15,573 nucleotides of DNA from Chloroflexota bacterium. GTDB taxonomy: Bacteria; Chloroflexota; Limnocylindria; Limnocylindrales; CSP1-4. The notes beneath the pieces were generated by a model. That model saw only the letters and a list, made by a program, of their open reading frames with translations. It searched no databases and was not told the DNA's origin. The stretch spans positions 1,550-17,122 of the forward strand of contig PMJT01000023.1 of assembly GCA_003158495.1 (NCBI GenBank). Reading direction: 5' to 3'. Below are positions 5,762-14,786 of this stretch, piece after piece (the stretch's first letter is position 1; every line of letters starts with the position of its first letter). Position numbers and translations under genes: made by a program.

Positions 5762-8700
5762 ATGAGCGGCGCCGCGCAGAGGCAGTCGCCGGCTGAGAGC
5801 CCGGCCGAGCACGCCCTCGTGGCCCCGGCCGACTATGCCATCGACCGGGCCCTGCTGGAGACGTCCCGTTTCGGCGTCTACCGTGCCCACCGCGAACCCG
5901 GCGGCTCAGACAAGGCCGCGCTTGCCCCGGTCCTGGTCAAGGTGCTGCGCGATGGGCAATCCGAAACCGCACGAGCCCGCCTCGAGGCCGAGCGCGAAAT
6001 GTTCGGCTCTCTCCGCATCCGCGGCGTCGCCGGCCTCGACAACGGCCGCTCGCCGGTGGCGGGCCCGGGCACGCGCCCCGGCACCGGTGCGCGCCCCGGC
6101 GCGGGCATCGACACGCCTGCCGCCGCCCACGGCGACGTCCCCGCGATCGTCCTTGAAGCCGCGCCCGGCGAGCCGCTCGGCACATTGATCCGCTTCCCGC
6201 TGGGAGTGGATGCATTCCTGGGAGTTGCCGTCGAGATGGCCGCGATCCTTGGCCGGCTCCACGCCGCGGGCGTCATGCACAGGAGCGTGCGGCCGCCCGC
6301 CTTCCTGTGGGATGAAGGCTCGGGCCGCGTAACCCTGATAGACCTGGGCCGCGCCACGCGCCTTCTCCGCGAGCGGCCGACGCTCCCCACGGCCGAGGTC
6401 CTCGACGAGACCCTCGCCTACGTGTCGCCCGAGCAGACCGGCCGAATGAACCGGGGCGTAGACCTGCGGACCGACCTCTATTCACTTGGGGTCAGCTTCT
6501 TCGAGATGCTCACCGGCCGGCTCCCGTTCGAATCGGCCGATCCGCTGGCGATCGTCCACAGCCACATCGCCCGCCGTCCGCCCCGGGTCGAGGCCCTGGC
6601 GCCCGGCGTGCCGCCGGTCATCGGCGACATCGTGGCCCGGCTGCTCGAGAAGAGCGCCGAGGACCGATACCAGTCGGCGGCCGGACTGCTGTCCGACCTG
6701 GAACGATGCCGCCGCGACGTGGCCCGGATTAGCCGGATCGAGCCGTTCACGCTCGCACTCGACGACGCGTCGTCGCTGCTGAGGCTGCCGGGCAAGCTAT
6801 ACGGCCGAAAGTCGGAGGTCGCGGCCCTTCTGGCCGCCTTCGGCCGCGCCGCCGCCGGCCCATCGGAACTGGTCCTCGTGACCGGCTATTCCGGCGTGGG
6901 CAAGACGGCCCTGGTCCGCGAGATCCATAACCCGGTCGCCGCCAAGCGGGGCAACTTTGTCGAAGGCAAGTTCGACCCGCTGCACGCGAACACCCCCTAC
7001 TCCGCCTGGATCGTCGCCTTCACGGGCCTCGTTCACTACCTCCTCATGGATAGCGACGCGGAACTGGGCGAGTCGCGGCGCTGCATCCTGGCGGCATTGG
7101 GCGCCGACGCCAGGGTCGTGACCGACCTGATCCCGGACCTGACCCTGGTCATAGGGGACCCGCCGGCCGTCCCAGATCTTCCGCTCACGGAGATGCAGAA
7201 CCGCTTCCAACGCGTCTTCGGCGACCTCGTCCGGGCGGTTGCCACGACCCAGCATCCGCTGGCCGTCTTCCTCGACGACCTCCAGTGGGCTGACCAGGGC
7301 AGCCTCATGTTGGCCGAATCGCTGCTCGGGGACAGGACCCTCGAGCACGTCCTGCTGATCGGGTCCTATCGAGACAACGAAGTTGATGCCGAGCACCCGG
7401 TCGGCCAGTCGATCAAGCGCATCAAGGCCACCGGGGTCGGTTGCAGCTCGCTCAAGGTCCAGCCGCTTCGGACGGCCGAGATCGGGCGGCTCCTGGCCGA
7501 TGCGCTCCACACCACGACCGAGGAGACCCGCGAGCTGGCCCGGCTCGTCCATGCCAAGACAGAAGGCAACCCGTTCTTCGTGGCCGAACTCATCGTCAGC
7601 CTGTCGGTCTCGGGTCTGCTCGAGTACGGCGACGGCTGGCATTGGGACCTGGAACGGATCCGGCTCTCACCGATCAGCGACGACGTTGCGGACCTGATGG
7701 TCGGCAAGTTGACCAGGCTCCCAGCCTCCACGATGGACTCCCTCAAGGTCGCGGCCTGCATCGGCGTCGAGTTCGACATCGAACTCCTGGCCCGAGCCTC
7801 GGGGCAGACCGTGACCGGGACGATGGCCAGCCTCCAGCCGGCACTCCTTGCCGGGTTGGTCGAGAGCTCCGGCCAGATCGGGCAGTTCGCCCACGACAAG
7901 GTCACCGAGGCGGTATACGGACTGATCTCGGTCCCCGAGTCCGAGGAGATCCACCACGCCATCGGGCAGGCTCTCCTGGCCGAAGCCGCTGGCGAGTGGC
8001 CCGGCGACCTGGTATTCGGTATCGCCGAGCAGATGAACGCGGCCGGCGCGCGCACGTCCGACGCCGAGCGTCCGGTCGCCTTGCGGGCCAATCTCGAGGC
8101 TGCCCGGCACGCCCGAGCATCCGCCGCCCATGCCGCCGCGTCCAGGTTCTACTTCAAGGCAGCCGCACTGCTGCCAGCCGACGCGTGGGAGTCCGACTAC
8201 CAGGCCACGATCGCGCTCTACACGGACTGGGCGGAAGCAGCCTACGCGGCGATGGACTACCCGAAGGCCGAGGAACTGTTCGCCCTTGTCCTCGAACGGG
8301 CCACGACCCTCGCGGATCGGATCCGCATCCACATCGCCGAAGTCGACTACCACAAGGCCGGGATGCGTTTCCAGGCCGCTCTCGACGTCGTCCTCAAGGT
8401 CCTCGACGAGATCGGCATCCCGTTCCTGCCGCTGGCCGAGATCGACGAAGCGGCCACGCAGGATCAGCTCGCCCGATTCACGGCCAACCTCGGCGATCGT
8501 CCGCCGTCGGCACTGGCGGACCTGCCGGAGGCAGCCTCGCCGTACCGCGAGGCGATCGAGGTCCTGGCCACGTCGAACACGCTGCTGTGGCTGGCTTTCC
8601 CCGGCACGGCTTTCTACGGCGCGCTCCAGGGCGCAAACCTGATGATCGAGCACGGTACCTGCGGGGCGGCGGCCGAGACCGTGACCATGCTCGGCTTGCT

Positions 8701-11700
8701 CCTCTGCAGCATCGGGCAGCCGGAACTTGGCACCGAGCTGGGCGAGGTCGGACAGCGGCTCCTGGACCGGTTCGGCCCCTCTTCGTCGACGAAGCTGCTC
8801 TACCACAACTTCGTTGCCTACTGGAAACGCCCGGTGCGCGAGAGCCGCGAGCCGTTGTTTGCCGCCTACGAAGAGGCGATCCGCCTCGGCGACAACCTGA
8901 ATGCGGCATACCTCATCAACAACCACATGAATGCCCGGCTCTGGTCCGGCGACAACCTCGTCGCCATGGCAGCCGACTTCGACCGGCTGGCCGGACCATT
9001 CTTCAGGCTCAACCAGCCGAACACGGTCGTTGCCTACTCGTGCCCGCGCCAGACCGTCCAGAACCTCCTCGGCAACGCATCGGACCCGACACGCCTCGAA
9101 GGCGAATTCTGGAGCGAGGAACGCGTGCTGCCGGAGCTCCGGAGCCTCGAGTTCCACGCCGGCGTCGGCGTAGTCGCGACCCACCAACTGCTGACGCAGG
9201 TGATCCTCGGCGACTACGAAGGTGCCGTGCGGTTCATGGCGGAACCCGGGATCCAGCATGGACTCCGCGCCAATACCGGGCTCTACGCCGAGATAGTGAC
9301 CGCGACGCTGTGCGCAGTGGCCGGCCTGCAATGCTGGGGCGAGGCCGCCGCGCCGGATCGCGCCGCATATCTCGCCAGGGCCGAGGCGACGGCCGAGCGG
9401 CTTCGCGCGGCCGCCGACCACTTCCCGCCGAACTTTCTCGCCCTCAGCGCCCTGGTGGCCGCGGAGATCGCCCGGGTCAAGGACGACACCGCGGCGGCGA
9501 TCCGCTTGTACCACCAGGCTGTCGCGGCCGCGCGCGGGCAGGAGTTCAGCCATCTCGAGGCCCTCGCCAACGAGCTGGCGGCCTCGTTCTGGGCCGACCA
9601 GGGTCGCGACGCCTATGCCCGTCCCCACCTTGTCGCCGCACTGTCGGCCTATCGCCGCTGGGGCGCGCGGGCCAAGGTAGAGCAGATGTTGGGTCGGGAT
9701 CCGTGGCTGGCGGCGGAGGCTCGCGAGCCCGGCGAAACGCACCCGCTCGACCTGAAGACGGCCATGAAGGCAAGCCAGGCCATCTCCCGCGAGATCGAGC
9801 TCGATCGCCTGCTGGCGCGTCTCCTGCAGATCGCCATCGAGAATGCCGGCGCTCAACGAGGCGTCTTCCTCCTCCACAGCGGCGACCAGCTCGTCGTCGA
9901 AGCTGAGGCATCGAGCGAGGGTCCGACTGCGATCCTGTCGAGGACTCCCCTGGCGGACCGGGCGGACATCCCGCAGTCCATCGTTCACTACGTAGCACGG
10001 TCCGGGGAGAGCGTCCTCCTCGACGACGCCTCGCGAGATGGAGCCTTCGTCAGCGATCCATCCATCGTCGCCCGAAAGCCTCGCTCCGTCATGTGTCTGC
10101 CGATCTCGCTCCAGGGCTCCCTCGTCGGTGTGCTCTATCTCGAGAACAACCTTGCCGCCGCAGCCTTCGGCTCCGATAACGAGGAAGTCCTGGAGATCCT
10201 GTGCGCCCAGGCAGCGATCTCGATCGAGAACGCCCGGCTCTACGCCGAGCGCGACGACACACTGGCTGCCCTCCAGGAATCCGAGGAGAAATACCGGGCC
10301 CTGGTCGAGAACACGGCGGATGTGGTCTTTGCCATGACCCCGCAGGGCACCTTCACCTACGTCAGTCCGGCCATCGAGACCCTCGGCGGATACACGGTCG
10401 ACGAAATCGTGGGGACATCGTTCACCAGCCTGGTGGCGCCGGCGGACCTCGAGAGGGCGACGACCGCCTTCGAGCGGGCACTCGCCGGCGACGCGGCACC
10501 CGTCGAGTTTCGGGGACTCCGCAAGGACGGCCGGATAGTGACCCTCCGAGTCTCCGCCAGGCCGACGCGGGACGCCGACCGCATCGTCGGCCTCACCGGC
10601 ATCCTGACTGACATCAGCGAACGCCGGGCGCTCGAGGAGCAGCTCCTCCAGGCGATGAAGATGGAGAGCATCGGTCGCCTCGCCGGGGGCGTCGCGCACG
10701 ACTTCAACAACCTGCTGACCGCGATCCTGGGCAATGCCGAGCTGGCCGCGCTCGACGTCCCGCCGGGGTCGCCGGCACGCGAAGCGATCGAGGAGATCAC
10801 AAAAGCCGGCAAGCGCGCCTCCACGCTGACAAGGCAACTCCTCGCCTTCGCCAGCAAGCAGATCGTCGCCCCGGTGCGCCTGAACCTGAGCAGCGTCGTG
10901 ACCGAGTCGCAGCGGATGCTCAACCGTCTACTCGGCGAGGACATCGAAATCACCACGATGGTGGACCCGCACCTGGCGTTGATCGAGGCAGATCCGGGCC
11001 AGATGGAACAACTCCTCGTCAATCTCACGATCAACGCCCGTGACGCCATGCCGGGCGGCGGTCGGCTCGTGATCGAGACTCGCAACGCATTCGTCGAACC
11101 AGCCTCGAGCAGATCCACGACCGCAGTCGCGCCCGGACGCTGGGTCGTCCTTACCGTCACGGACACCGGCGCCGGCATGGAGCGCGACGTCCTCGACCAC
11201 ATCTTCGAGCCATTCTTTACGACCAAGGGCGCGGGCAAGGGCACCGGCCTGGGGCTCGCCACGTGCCACGGCATCGTCAAGCAGAACCACGGCCACATCT
11301 TCGTCTTCAGCGAGCCGGGGCTCGGGTCCACGTTCCGGATAATGCTGCCGGTGGCCCGCGCCGGAGCCGCGGCCGCGCGGGACGAGATCAATCCGCCGGC
11401 AGCGATCGACGGGACCGAGACGGTCCTGGTGGTCGAAGACGAGGAGATGGTTCGACGGCTGGCGGTCCTGGGACTGCGCGCCCACGGCTACACGGTCATC
11501 GAGGCGCCCGATGGGCCGGCTGCACTGGAGATCGCTTCCCGCCCGGAGACGGCGATCGATCTCGTCGTGAGTGACGTCGTGATGCCGGGCATGAGCGGAC
11601 CCGACCTCGGGCGCCGCCTTGCGGAGCTGCGACCGGAGGCGGCCCTGATCCTGGCCTCGGGTCACGCGGAGGCGGTCGTCCTGGGCGAGCAGGCGAGTCG

Positions 11701-11794
11701 CGGCGGCGCCGGGTTCATCCAGAAACCGTTCACGCCCGAAGAGCTGGCCCGCAAGGTGCGCGAGGTCCTGGACTCACCGCGGCCCCTCGCATAG
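5762..11794 (+). CDS. Giant hybrid sensor: pseudokinase-AAA ATPase-GAF-PAS-histidine kinase-receiver
   Basis: 2010 residues with no membrane segment, so cytoplasmic; it resembles HstK-type multi-sensor hybrid kinases. Residues about 25-315: Ser/Thr-kinase-like domain with Lys60, IDLG at 193-196 and the family sequence SPEQTGRMNR (222-231). The catalytic loop is H173-R-S-V-R-P-P-A180, so the catalytic Asp and metal-binding Asn are absent. Residues about 345-700: AAA-type ATPase, Walker A GYSGVGKT (375-382), Walker B LAVFLDD (500-506). Residues 700-1325: helical TPR-like region. GAF about 1345-1495, PAS about 1506-1622. Histidine kinase: phospho-accepting His1646 in GGVAHDFNN; ATP-binding motifs NARDAMP, DTGAGM, EPFFTTKG and GTGLGLAT. 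Receiver 1886-2003: phospho-Asp1938 in SDVVMPGMSG and Lys1988. The start is ATG at 5762 with GGGAGG about 11 bases upstream; a TTG at 5714 is less likely. No partner regulator is adjacent, so output may go to an unlinked protein. Confidence 0.95.
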   Translation: MSGAAQRQSPAESPAEHALVAPADYAIDRALLETSRFGVYRAHREPGGSDKAALAPVLVKVLRDGQSETARARLEAEREMFGSLRIRGVAGLDNGRSPVAGPGTRPGTGARPGAGIDTPAAAHGDVPAIVLEAAPGEPLGTLIRFPLGVDAFLGVAVEMAAILGRLHAAGVMHRSVRPPAFLWDEGSGRVTLIDLGRATRLLRERPTLPTAEVLDETLAYVSPEQTGRMNRGVDLRTDLYSLGVSFFEMLTGRLPFESADPLAIVHSHIARRPPRVEALAPGVPPVIGDIVARLLEKSAEDRYQSAAGLLSDLERCRRDVARISRIEPFTLALDDASSLLRLPGKLYGRKSEVAALLAAFGRAAAGPSELVLVTGYSGVGKTALVREIHNPVAAKRGNFVEGKFDPLHANTPYSAWIVAFTGLVHYLLMDSDAELGESRRCILAALGADARVVTDLIPDLTLVIGDPPAVPDLPLTEMQNRFQRVFGDLVRAVATTQHPLAVFLDDLQWADQGSLMLAESLLGDRTLEHVLLIGSYRDNEVDAEHPVGQSIKRIKATGVGCSSLKVQPLRTAEIGRLLADALHTTTEETRELARLVHAKTEGNPFFVAELIVSLSVSGLLEYGDGWHWDLERIRLSPISDDVADLMVGKLTRLPASTMDSLKVAACIGVEFDIELLARASGQTVTGTMASLQPALLAGLVESSGQIGQFAHDKVTEAVYGLISVPESEEIHHAIGQALLAEAAGEWPGDLVFGIAEQMNAAGARTSDAERPVALRANLEAARHARASAAHAAASRFYFKAAALLPADAWESDYQATIALYTDWAEAAYAAMDYPKAEELFALVLERATTLADRIRIHIAEVDYHKAGMRFQAALDVVLKVLDEIGIPFLPLAEIDEAATQDQLARFTANLGDRPPSALADLPEAASPYREAIEVLATSNTLLWLAFPGTAFYGALQGANLMIEHGTCGAAAETVTMLGLLLCSIGQPELGTELGEVGQRLLDRFGPSSSTKLLYHNFVAYWKRPVRESREPLFAAYEEAIRLGDNLNAAYLINNHMNARLWSGDNLVAMAADFDRLAGPFFRLNQPNTVVAYSCPRQTVQNLLGNASDPTRLEGEFWSEERVLPELRSLEFHAGVGVVATHQLLTQVILGDYEGAVRFMAEPGIQHGLRANTGLYAEIVTATLCAVAGLQCWGEAAAPDRAAYLARAEATAERLRAAADHFPPNFLALSALVAAEIARVKDDTAAAIRLYHQAVAAARGQEFSHLEALANELAASFWADQGRDAYARPHLVAALSAYRRWGARAKVEQMLGRDPWLAAEAREPGETHPLDLKTAMKASQAISREIELDRLLARLLQIAIENAGAQRGVFLLHSGDQLVVEAEASSEGPTAILSRTPLADRADIPQSIVHYVARSGESVLLDDASRDGAFVSDPSIVARKPRSVMCLPISLQGSLVGVLYLENNLAAAAFGSDNEEVLEILCAQAAISIENARLYAERDDTLAALQESEEKYRALVENTADVVFAMTPQGTFTYVSPAIETLGGYTVDEIVGTSFTSLVAPADLERATTAFERALAGDAAPVEFRGLRKDGRIVTLRVSARPTRDADRIVGLTGILTDISERRALEEQLLQAMKMESIGRLAGGVAHDFNNLLTAILGNAELAALDVPPGSPAREAIEEITKAGKRASTLTRQLLAFASKQIVAPVRLNLSSVVTESQRMLNRLLGEDIEITTMVDPHLALIEADPGQMEQLLVNLTINARDAMPGGGRLVIETRNAFVEPASSRSTTAVAPGRWVVLTVTDTGAGMERDVLDHIFEPFFTTKGAGKGTGLGLATCHGIVKQNHGHIFVFSEPGLGSTFRIMLPVARAGAAAARDEINPPAAIDGTETVLVVEDEEMVRRLAVLGLRAHGYTVIEAPDGPAALEIASRPETAIDLVVSDVVMPGMSGPDLGRRLAELRPEAALILASGHAEAVVLGEQASRGGAGFIQKPFTPEELARKVREVLDSPRPLA

Positions 11795-11869
11795 AACATG
11801 TCCGGAGTCGGCAGGAGCGCCGGTCGGACGTGGAGCCGAGCGTGGATCCGCCCCGCATGCGCGAGGCAT

Positions 11870-12886
11870 TCAGCCGATGTCGCGAGAGCCGTGGGCACCG
11901 ACGGACTGGTGGCCCCGGGAGGGCAGCTGGGGCGACACCGGGCGTCGTGCCGCCACCGAGCCGGCGGTCGCGTGAAGGCGACTCGCAGCGGTGACGGCCG
12001 CCGGCTGATGTGCGGGCGGAACGCCGACGGCCGATCGCTGCCGTGAGGCCGCCAGCGGCGCGGCAGGCCTTGCCGGAATCCTGGCGGTGCGCCCGTGACC
12101 GGCAGGAGATGCGGATGGGCGCCGAACTTCCGGCTCGGAAACCGCCTCCGCGCCCTGCTGGAACGGCAGGCTCTCTGCCGCCGAAAGGACAAGCGGCGAC
12201 GGTTCGAGGCTGATGACCCTCGTGCCGAAGGCCGGCGAATCCGCGTTGAGAGAGAAGTCCGACCCGCCCGACTCGGCAATCGTGAAGCGCTGCGATCGGC
12301 CGCGACCCTGCCGGTTGATCCGCTCGACTTCGGCCAGGAAGTCCGACTTGGCCTCACCGCTCCAGTAGTGCATCGGTATCGCGCGGGCCGGCGAGAGCAG
12401 GTCCAGGAACGCGGCCGCCTGGCCGGCGATCTCCGTCCGGCCGTCGATGGTCATGAAGACCAGGTCGTAGTTGTCCGGGTAGCGGGTCTTGACCTGGCGC
12501 TTGACGACCGGGTCGTCTATCGCGGCGATATAGGCCTGGGCGTCGGCCAGGTGGAGGACCCGAAAGCCGCCGTACAGGATCACGAAGCTGGCGTTGTCCG
12601 GCGTCTCCATCGACTCTTCGCTCGTCTGTATGGACCTGATCGTCATCCCGTCCAGGGTCAGACTGCCGCCGCCGGCCAGCACGCGGGCCGAGGTGAAAGT
12701 GGCGCCGGGACGGCGATGGTCGGGGTGGTCGTGCGAGAACGTGACGACGGAGGGCTCGGCCCCGGAGAGGTCGTGGACCGGGCTCCCCCGGCCGAACGCG
12801 TTCGACGCGCCGTAATCCATGAGGATGGAGTGCCCGTTTTCGAAGCGGAGCACGAAAGCGGCATGGCCGAGGTAATGAATGCGCAT
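11870..12886 (-). CDS. Metallo-beta-lactamase-fold hydrolase (UlaG-like) with unusual tail
   Basis: 338 residues as read. The first 240 form a UlaG-type MBL domain: MRIHYLGHAAFVL opening, D24 in ILMDYGAS, the metal motif H52-D-H54-P-D56-H57, H112/D115 in HLAD, and H173 in IPMHYW. All expected metal ligands are present, so hydrolysis of a phosphodiester, lactone or similar bond is plausible; the substrate is unknown. From about residue 245 to the end the chain is Pro/Arg/Ala/Ser-rich without predicted structure, and third codon positions become less GC-biased. Family members normally stop near residue 230-250, so the tail may be translated past a lost stop or frameshift. ATG at 12886 has AGGAG four bases upstream. 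It is convergent with the kinase gene, 75 bp away. Confidence 0.85.
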   Translation of the reverse strand: MRIHYLGHAAFVLRFENGHSILMDYGASNAFGRGSPVHDLSGAEPSVVTFSHDHPDHRRPGATFTSARVLAGGGSLTLDGMTIRSIQTSEESMETPDNASFVILYGGFRVLHLADAQAYIAAIDDPVVKRQVKTRYPDNYDLVFMTIDGRTEIAGQAAAFLDLLSPARAIPMHYWSGEAKSDFLAEVERINRQGRGRSQRFTIAESGGSDFSLNADSPAFGTRVISLEPSPLVLSAAESLPFQQGAEAVSEPEVRRPSASPAGHGRTARIPARPAAPLAASRQRSAVGVPPAHQPAAVTAASRLHATAGSVAARRPVSPQLPSRGHQSVGAHGSRDIG

Positions 12887-13071
12887 CTGGCTCCTATGCG
12901 CTCCCGGAGGGCCGATGGATTAACCGGTCGATCAGATCGATCGCTCTCAATGGAATCGCCCATCCCGGCGAGAACGGAGGCTGCGTTGTTCGGTCCGCCG
13001 ACTCCGAGGAGACCGGACTGCCAGGCGGCCCCAAACGCCCGGCTGCGGGCGGCGCGGCGACCCAGCGGGCG
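12887..13071. other. Intergenic region upstream of the MBL gene
   Basis: 185 bases. The 13-base inverted repeat TCGATC-A-GATCGA at 12928-12940 lies about 40-55 bases above the MBL start and could be an operator. TTGAGA is seen upstream on the minus strand, but its spacing to GGTTAA or TTAATC (19-21 bases) is poor, so no promoter is called. Confidence 0.35.
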
Positions 13072-13971
13072 CTAGAAGCCGGCGAGAGTGGCCAGCGGCC
13101 CCGACTGGACAATAACAGGCTTGAGCGTCGCCCACGGCACCACGACGGCGGGCTGCAGGTCGGCGCGATCGGTGACCTGGTACTGCGGGAAGACGAACTT
13201 GACACCGACCGTCGTGAGCGCCCAGTCCGTGAAGTTCGACGTCGTGGGGTTGGTCCCGACCTCGGCGATCGCGGGGTTGTATGCCGTCCCGAGCTGGTCC
13301 TGGAGCAGGCTCCGCGTCTGGAGCGAGATCGTCGCGAGTGCGATGGTAGCGTCGGGGAAGAGATCGTCGAAGGCTAGCCGCTGACCGCTGCTCAGGTCGT
13401 AGGTGAGTGTCTCAACGCCCAGCTGCACAGCGCCCGGGTTGCTGTCGTCGGTCCAGGTCACGGTGAACGAGGCCAGCTCCGGGGTCAGGAGATCCGTGAC
13501 GAACGAGCCGTACAGCGTGTTCAGCTTTCCGGGCCGTGGATTCGCGGCCGGCCCGTTCTCCCATTGAGCGACCCTGGTCTGCATCTCGTCGCCGATGTCG
13601 GCGTTCATCGGCTGGGCCCACGGCGTGGTCCCATCTTTGAAGGTCGGGTACGCAAGGTAGACCTTCCAGGCGCCCGCCGGATCCGCGGCGGAGACGGCCG
13701 TCTTGATGATGGTCGGCTTGGTGGAAGGGAGGGAGGCGGACGGTGCGGGCGTCAGGAACGGGGTATCCGTTACTACGGCCAGGATCGACGGCGTGGCCGG
13801 GAAGGTGGGCCCGGGGCTCGACGACGGCGACGGGCTGGCGACCGAGATAGGCGCCCACGTCACCAGCACGTTCATGGCAATGAAGACGGCAGCAACGCCG
13901 ACGCCGACCAAGGCAAAGACCGGCACCAGGTCGAAAGCGCGGCTGAGAAGGGATCTGCGCCGAGTGAACAT
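13072..13971 (-). CDS. Membrane-anchored DUF4163/DUF3298 (RsiV/PdaC-like) protein
   Basis: 299 residues. After a basic start (MFTRRR), a hydrophobic segment spans about 13-36, then a Ser/Pro-rich linker (45-85), placing the C-terminal body outside the membrane. At 102-135 the pattern V-Y-x-x-Y-P-x-F followed by M-N-x-D-I resembles the start of DUF4163. Residues 199-285 match the DUF3298 layout: LAFDDLFPDATIAL, a W-x-L-T-x-x-G-V-K-F-x-F strand, P-x-Y-x-V and VVVPWATLKPV. In the family these domains occur in the lysozyme-binding anti-sigma factor RsiV and in the deacetylase PdaC. Here there is neither a sigma factor next door nor a deacetylase domain, so the role is unknown. No ribosome site precedes ATG at 13971; CATACT lies nine bases upstream, so a leaderless transcript is possible. 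Confidence 0.75.
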   Translation of the reverse strand: MFTRRRSLLSRAFDLVPVFALVGVGVAAVFIAMNVLVTWAPISVASPSPSSSPGPTFPATPSILAVVTDTPFLTPAPSASLPSTKPTIIKTAVSAADPAGAWKVYLAYPTFKDGTTPWAQPMNADIGDEMQTRVAQWENGPAANPRPGKLNTLYGSFVTDLLTPELASFTVTWTDDSNPGAVQLGVETLTYDLSSGQRLAFDDLFPDATIALATISLQTRSLLQDQLGTAYNPAIAEVGTNPTTSNFTDWALTTVGVKFVFPQYQVTDRADLQPAVVVPWATLKPVIVQSGPLATLAGF

Positions 13972-14037
13972 GGCCCGAGTATGCGGGACCGCGGCGAGGT
14001 CCGCAGCGGCCGATGGTCCGACCCGATGCCCCTGCGG

Positions 14038-14301
14038 CTACGGGTAGGCGATCCCCCAGGCAGCGGCTTGCTCGGTCTCGGTCGCCGCTGTGTGCGGAGT
14101 ACGAGGGCCGGCGACCCGCTCGAGGCGCTGGACTTGTTCCATCAGCGCGTCGGCCTCGCTCCTCTTCAATTGGCCGCTCTCCAGAACATGGAGCATCAGC
14201 ATGTCACGCGTGGTGTCGTCGGCGTCGAGGAGGAGGTCGATCAGGTCGGCATGTTTGACATCGTCCGGCGGGGCCGTCTGCGCTTGTCTACGGTTGAACA
14301 C
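14038..14301 (-). CDS. Small hypothetical protein, 87 residues
   Basis: Not recognised. The chosen start is GTG at 14301, since GGAGGG (14315-14310) lies eight bases upstream. An upstream ATG at 14532 would add about 77 Arg/Pro-rich residues with no ribosome site and would overlap the start of the divergent gene. Residues 13-64 are acidic and amphipathic, probably helical (LIDLLLDADDTTRDMLMLHV), followed by a Thr/Ala-rich end. There are no membrane segments or cysteines. It lies 66 bp ahead of the DUF3298 gene on the same strand and could share its transcript. The normal amino-acid composition and good ribosome site argue for a real gene; lack of recognisable homology keeps this moderate. Confidence 0.52.
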   Translation of the reverse strand: MFNRRQAQTAPPDDVKHADLIDLLLDADDTTRDMLMLHVLESGQLKRSEADALMEQVQRLERVAGPRTPHTAATETEQAAAWGIAYP

Positions 14302-14531
14302 GAGTCGGGCCCTCCGAGGCCTGGGACGTCGAGCCCGGACTTGCCGGGCCTGTTGGTTAAGTATCGGCAAGGAATCGCCCTGGGTGTACCACCGAAGGTC
14401 CGATTCGGCCCATCCTTTGTACTGGGCCGCAACGCGCGAGGCAATCCGCGTTGCCCGACCAGGATCACGCGGCAGCCCTCGTGGCACGCCGATTCGACAC
14501 AGCCGTGTCGCGCAATGAGGAGGACCTGACA

Positions 14532-14786
14532 ATGCAGCGATCCGAATTCCAGGCCGGGCCGAACCAGGCCTTCGTCGTCTACTCGCCGAATGACACCGGC
14601 AGCGAGATCGACCCGGTCGAGGTCTACGGCGAGGTTGCAGCCGACGCGACCGAATGGGCGGCCAAGGGCTGGCACATCGTGTCCACCGCGGCCCTGCCGA
14701 CGCGCCACGCCCAGGCCTTCATGGGCCGCGAGGGCAGCGGCTACGACACCAAGATGTCGATCATCGTCGTTTACGCGAACGCGTAG
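14532..14786 (+). CDS. Small conserved-looking protein, 84 residues (DUF4177-like pattern)
   Basis: ATG at 14532 is preceded by GAGGAGG (14517-14523) with an eight-base spacer, one of the best ribosome sites in the window. An in-frame start at 14451 would bury this site. The protein has a soluble mixed alpha/beta look: FVVYSPN (residues 14-20), EWAAKGWHIVST (41-52) and a final strand MSIIVVYA (75-82). The A-x-x-G-W-x-x-V-S pattern between two strands recalls DUF4177-type small proteins, but this is a pattern resemblance, not an established match. Function is unknown. It is divergent from the 87-residue gene across 230 bp and may be transcribed alone; the EXLDI gene downstream has its own promoter. 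Confidence 0.72.
   Translation: MQRSEFQAGPNQAFVVYSPNDTGSEIDPVEVYGEVAADATEWAAKGWHIVSTAALPTRHAQAFMGREGSGYDTKMSIIVVYANA

Noticed and set aside
7441..9906. Open frame of 821 codons, plus strand, overlapping the kinase in another frame
   Set aside because: Arg/Gly/Pro-rich shadow frame; no ribosome site and no motifs.
7667..10837. Open frame of 1056 codons on the minus strand
   Set aside because: It lies wholly antisense to the hybrid kinase, whose domain motifs are unmistakable; its composition is that of a codon-bias shadow in GC-rich DNA.
11795..11869. Possible terminator between the convergent kinase and MBL genes
   Set aside because: GTCCG and CGGAC arms are present, but the loop is long and there is no T tract in either direction.
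12095..13075. Plus-strand frame of 326 codons
   Set aside because: Antisense to the MBL hydrolase, which has a full metal-binding motif set.
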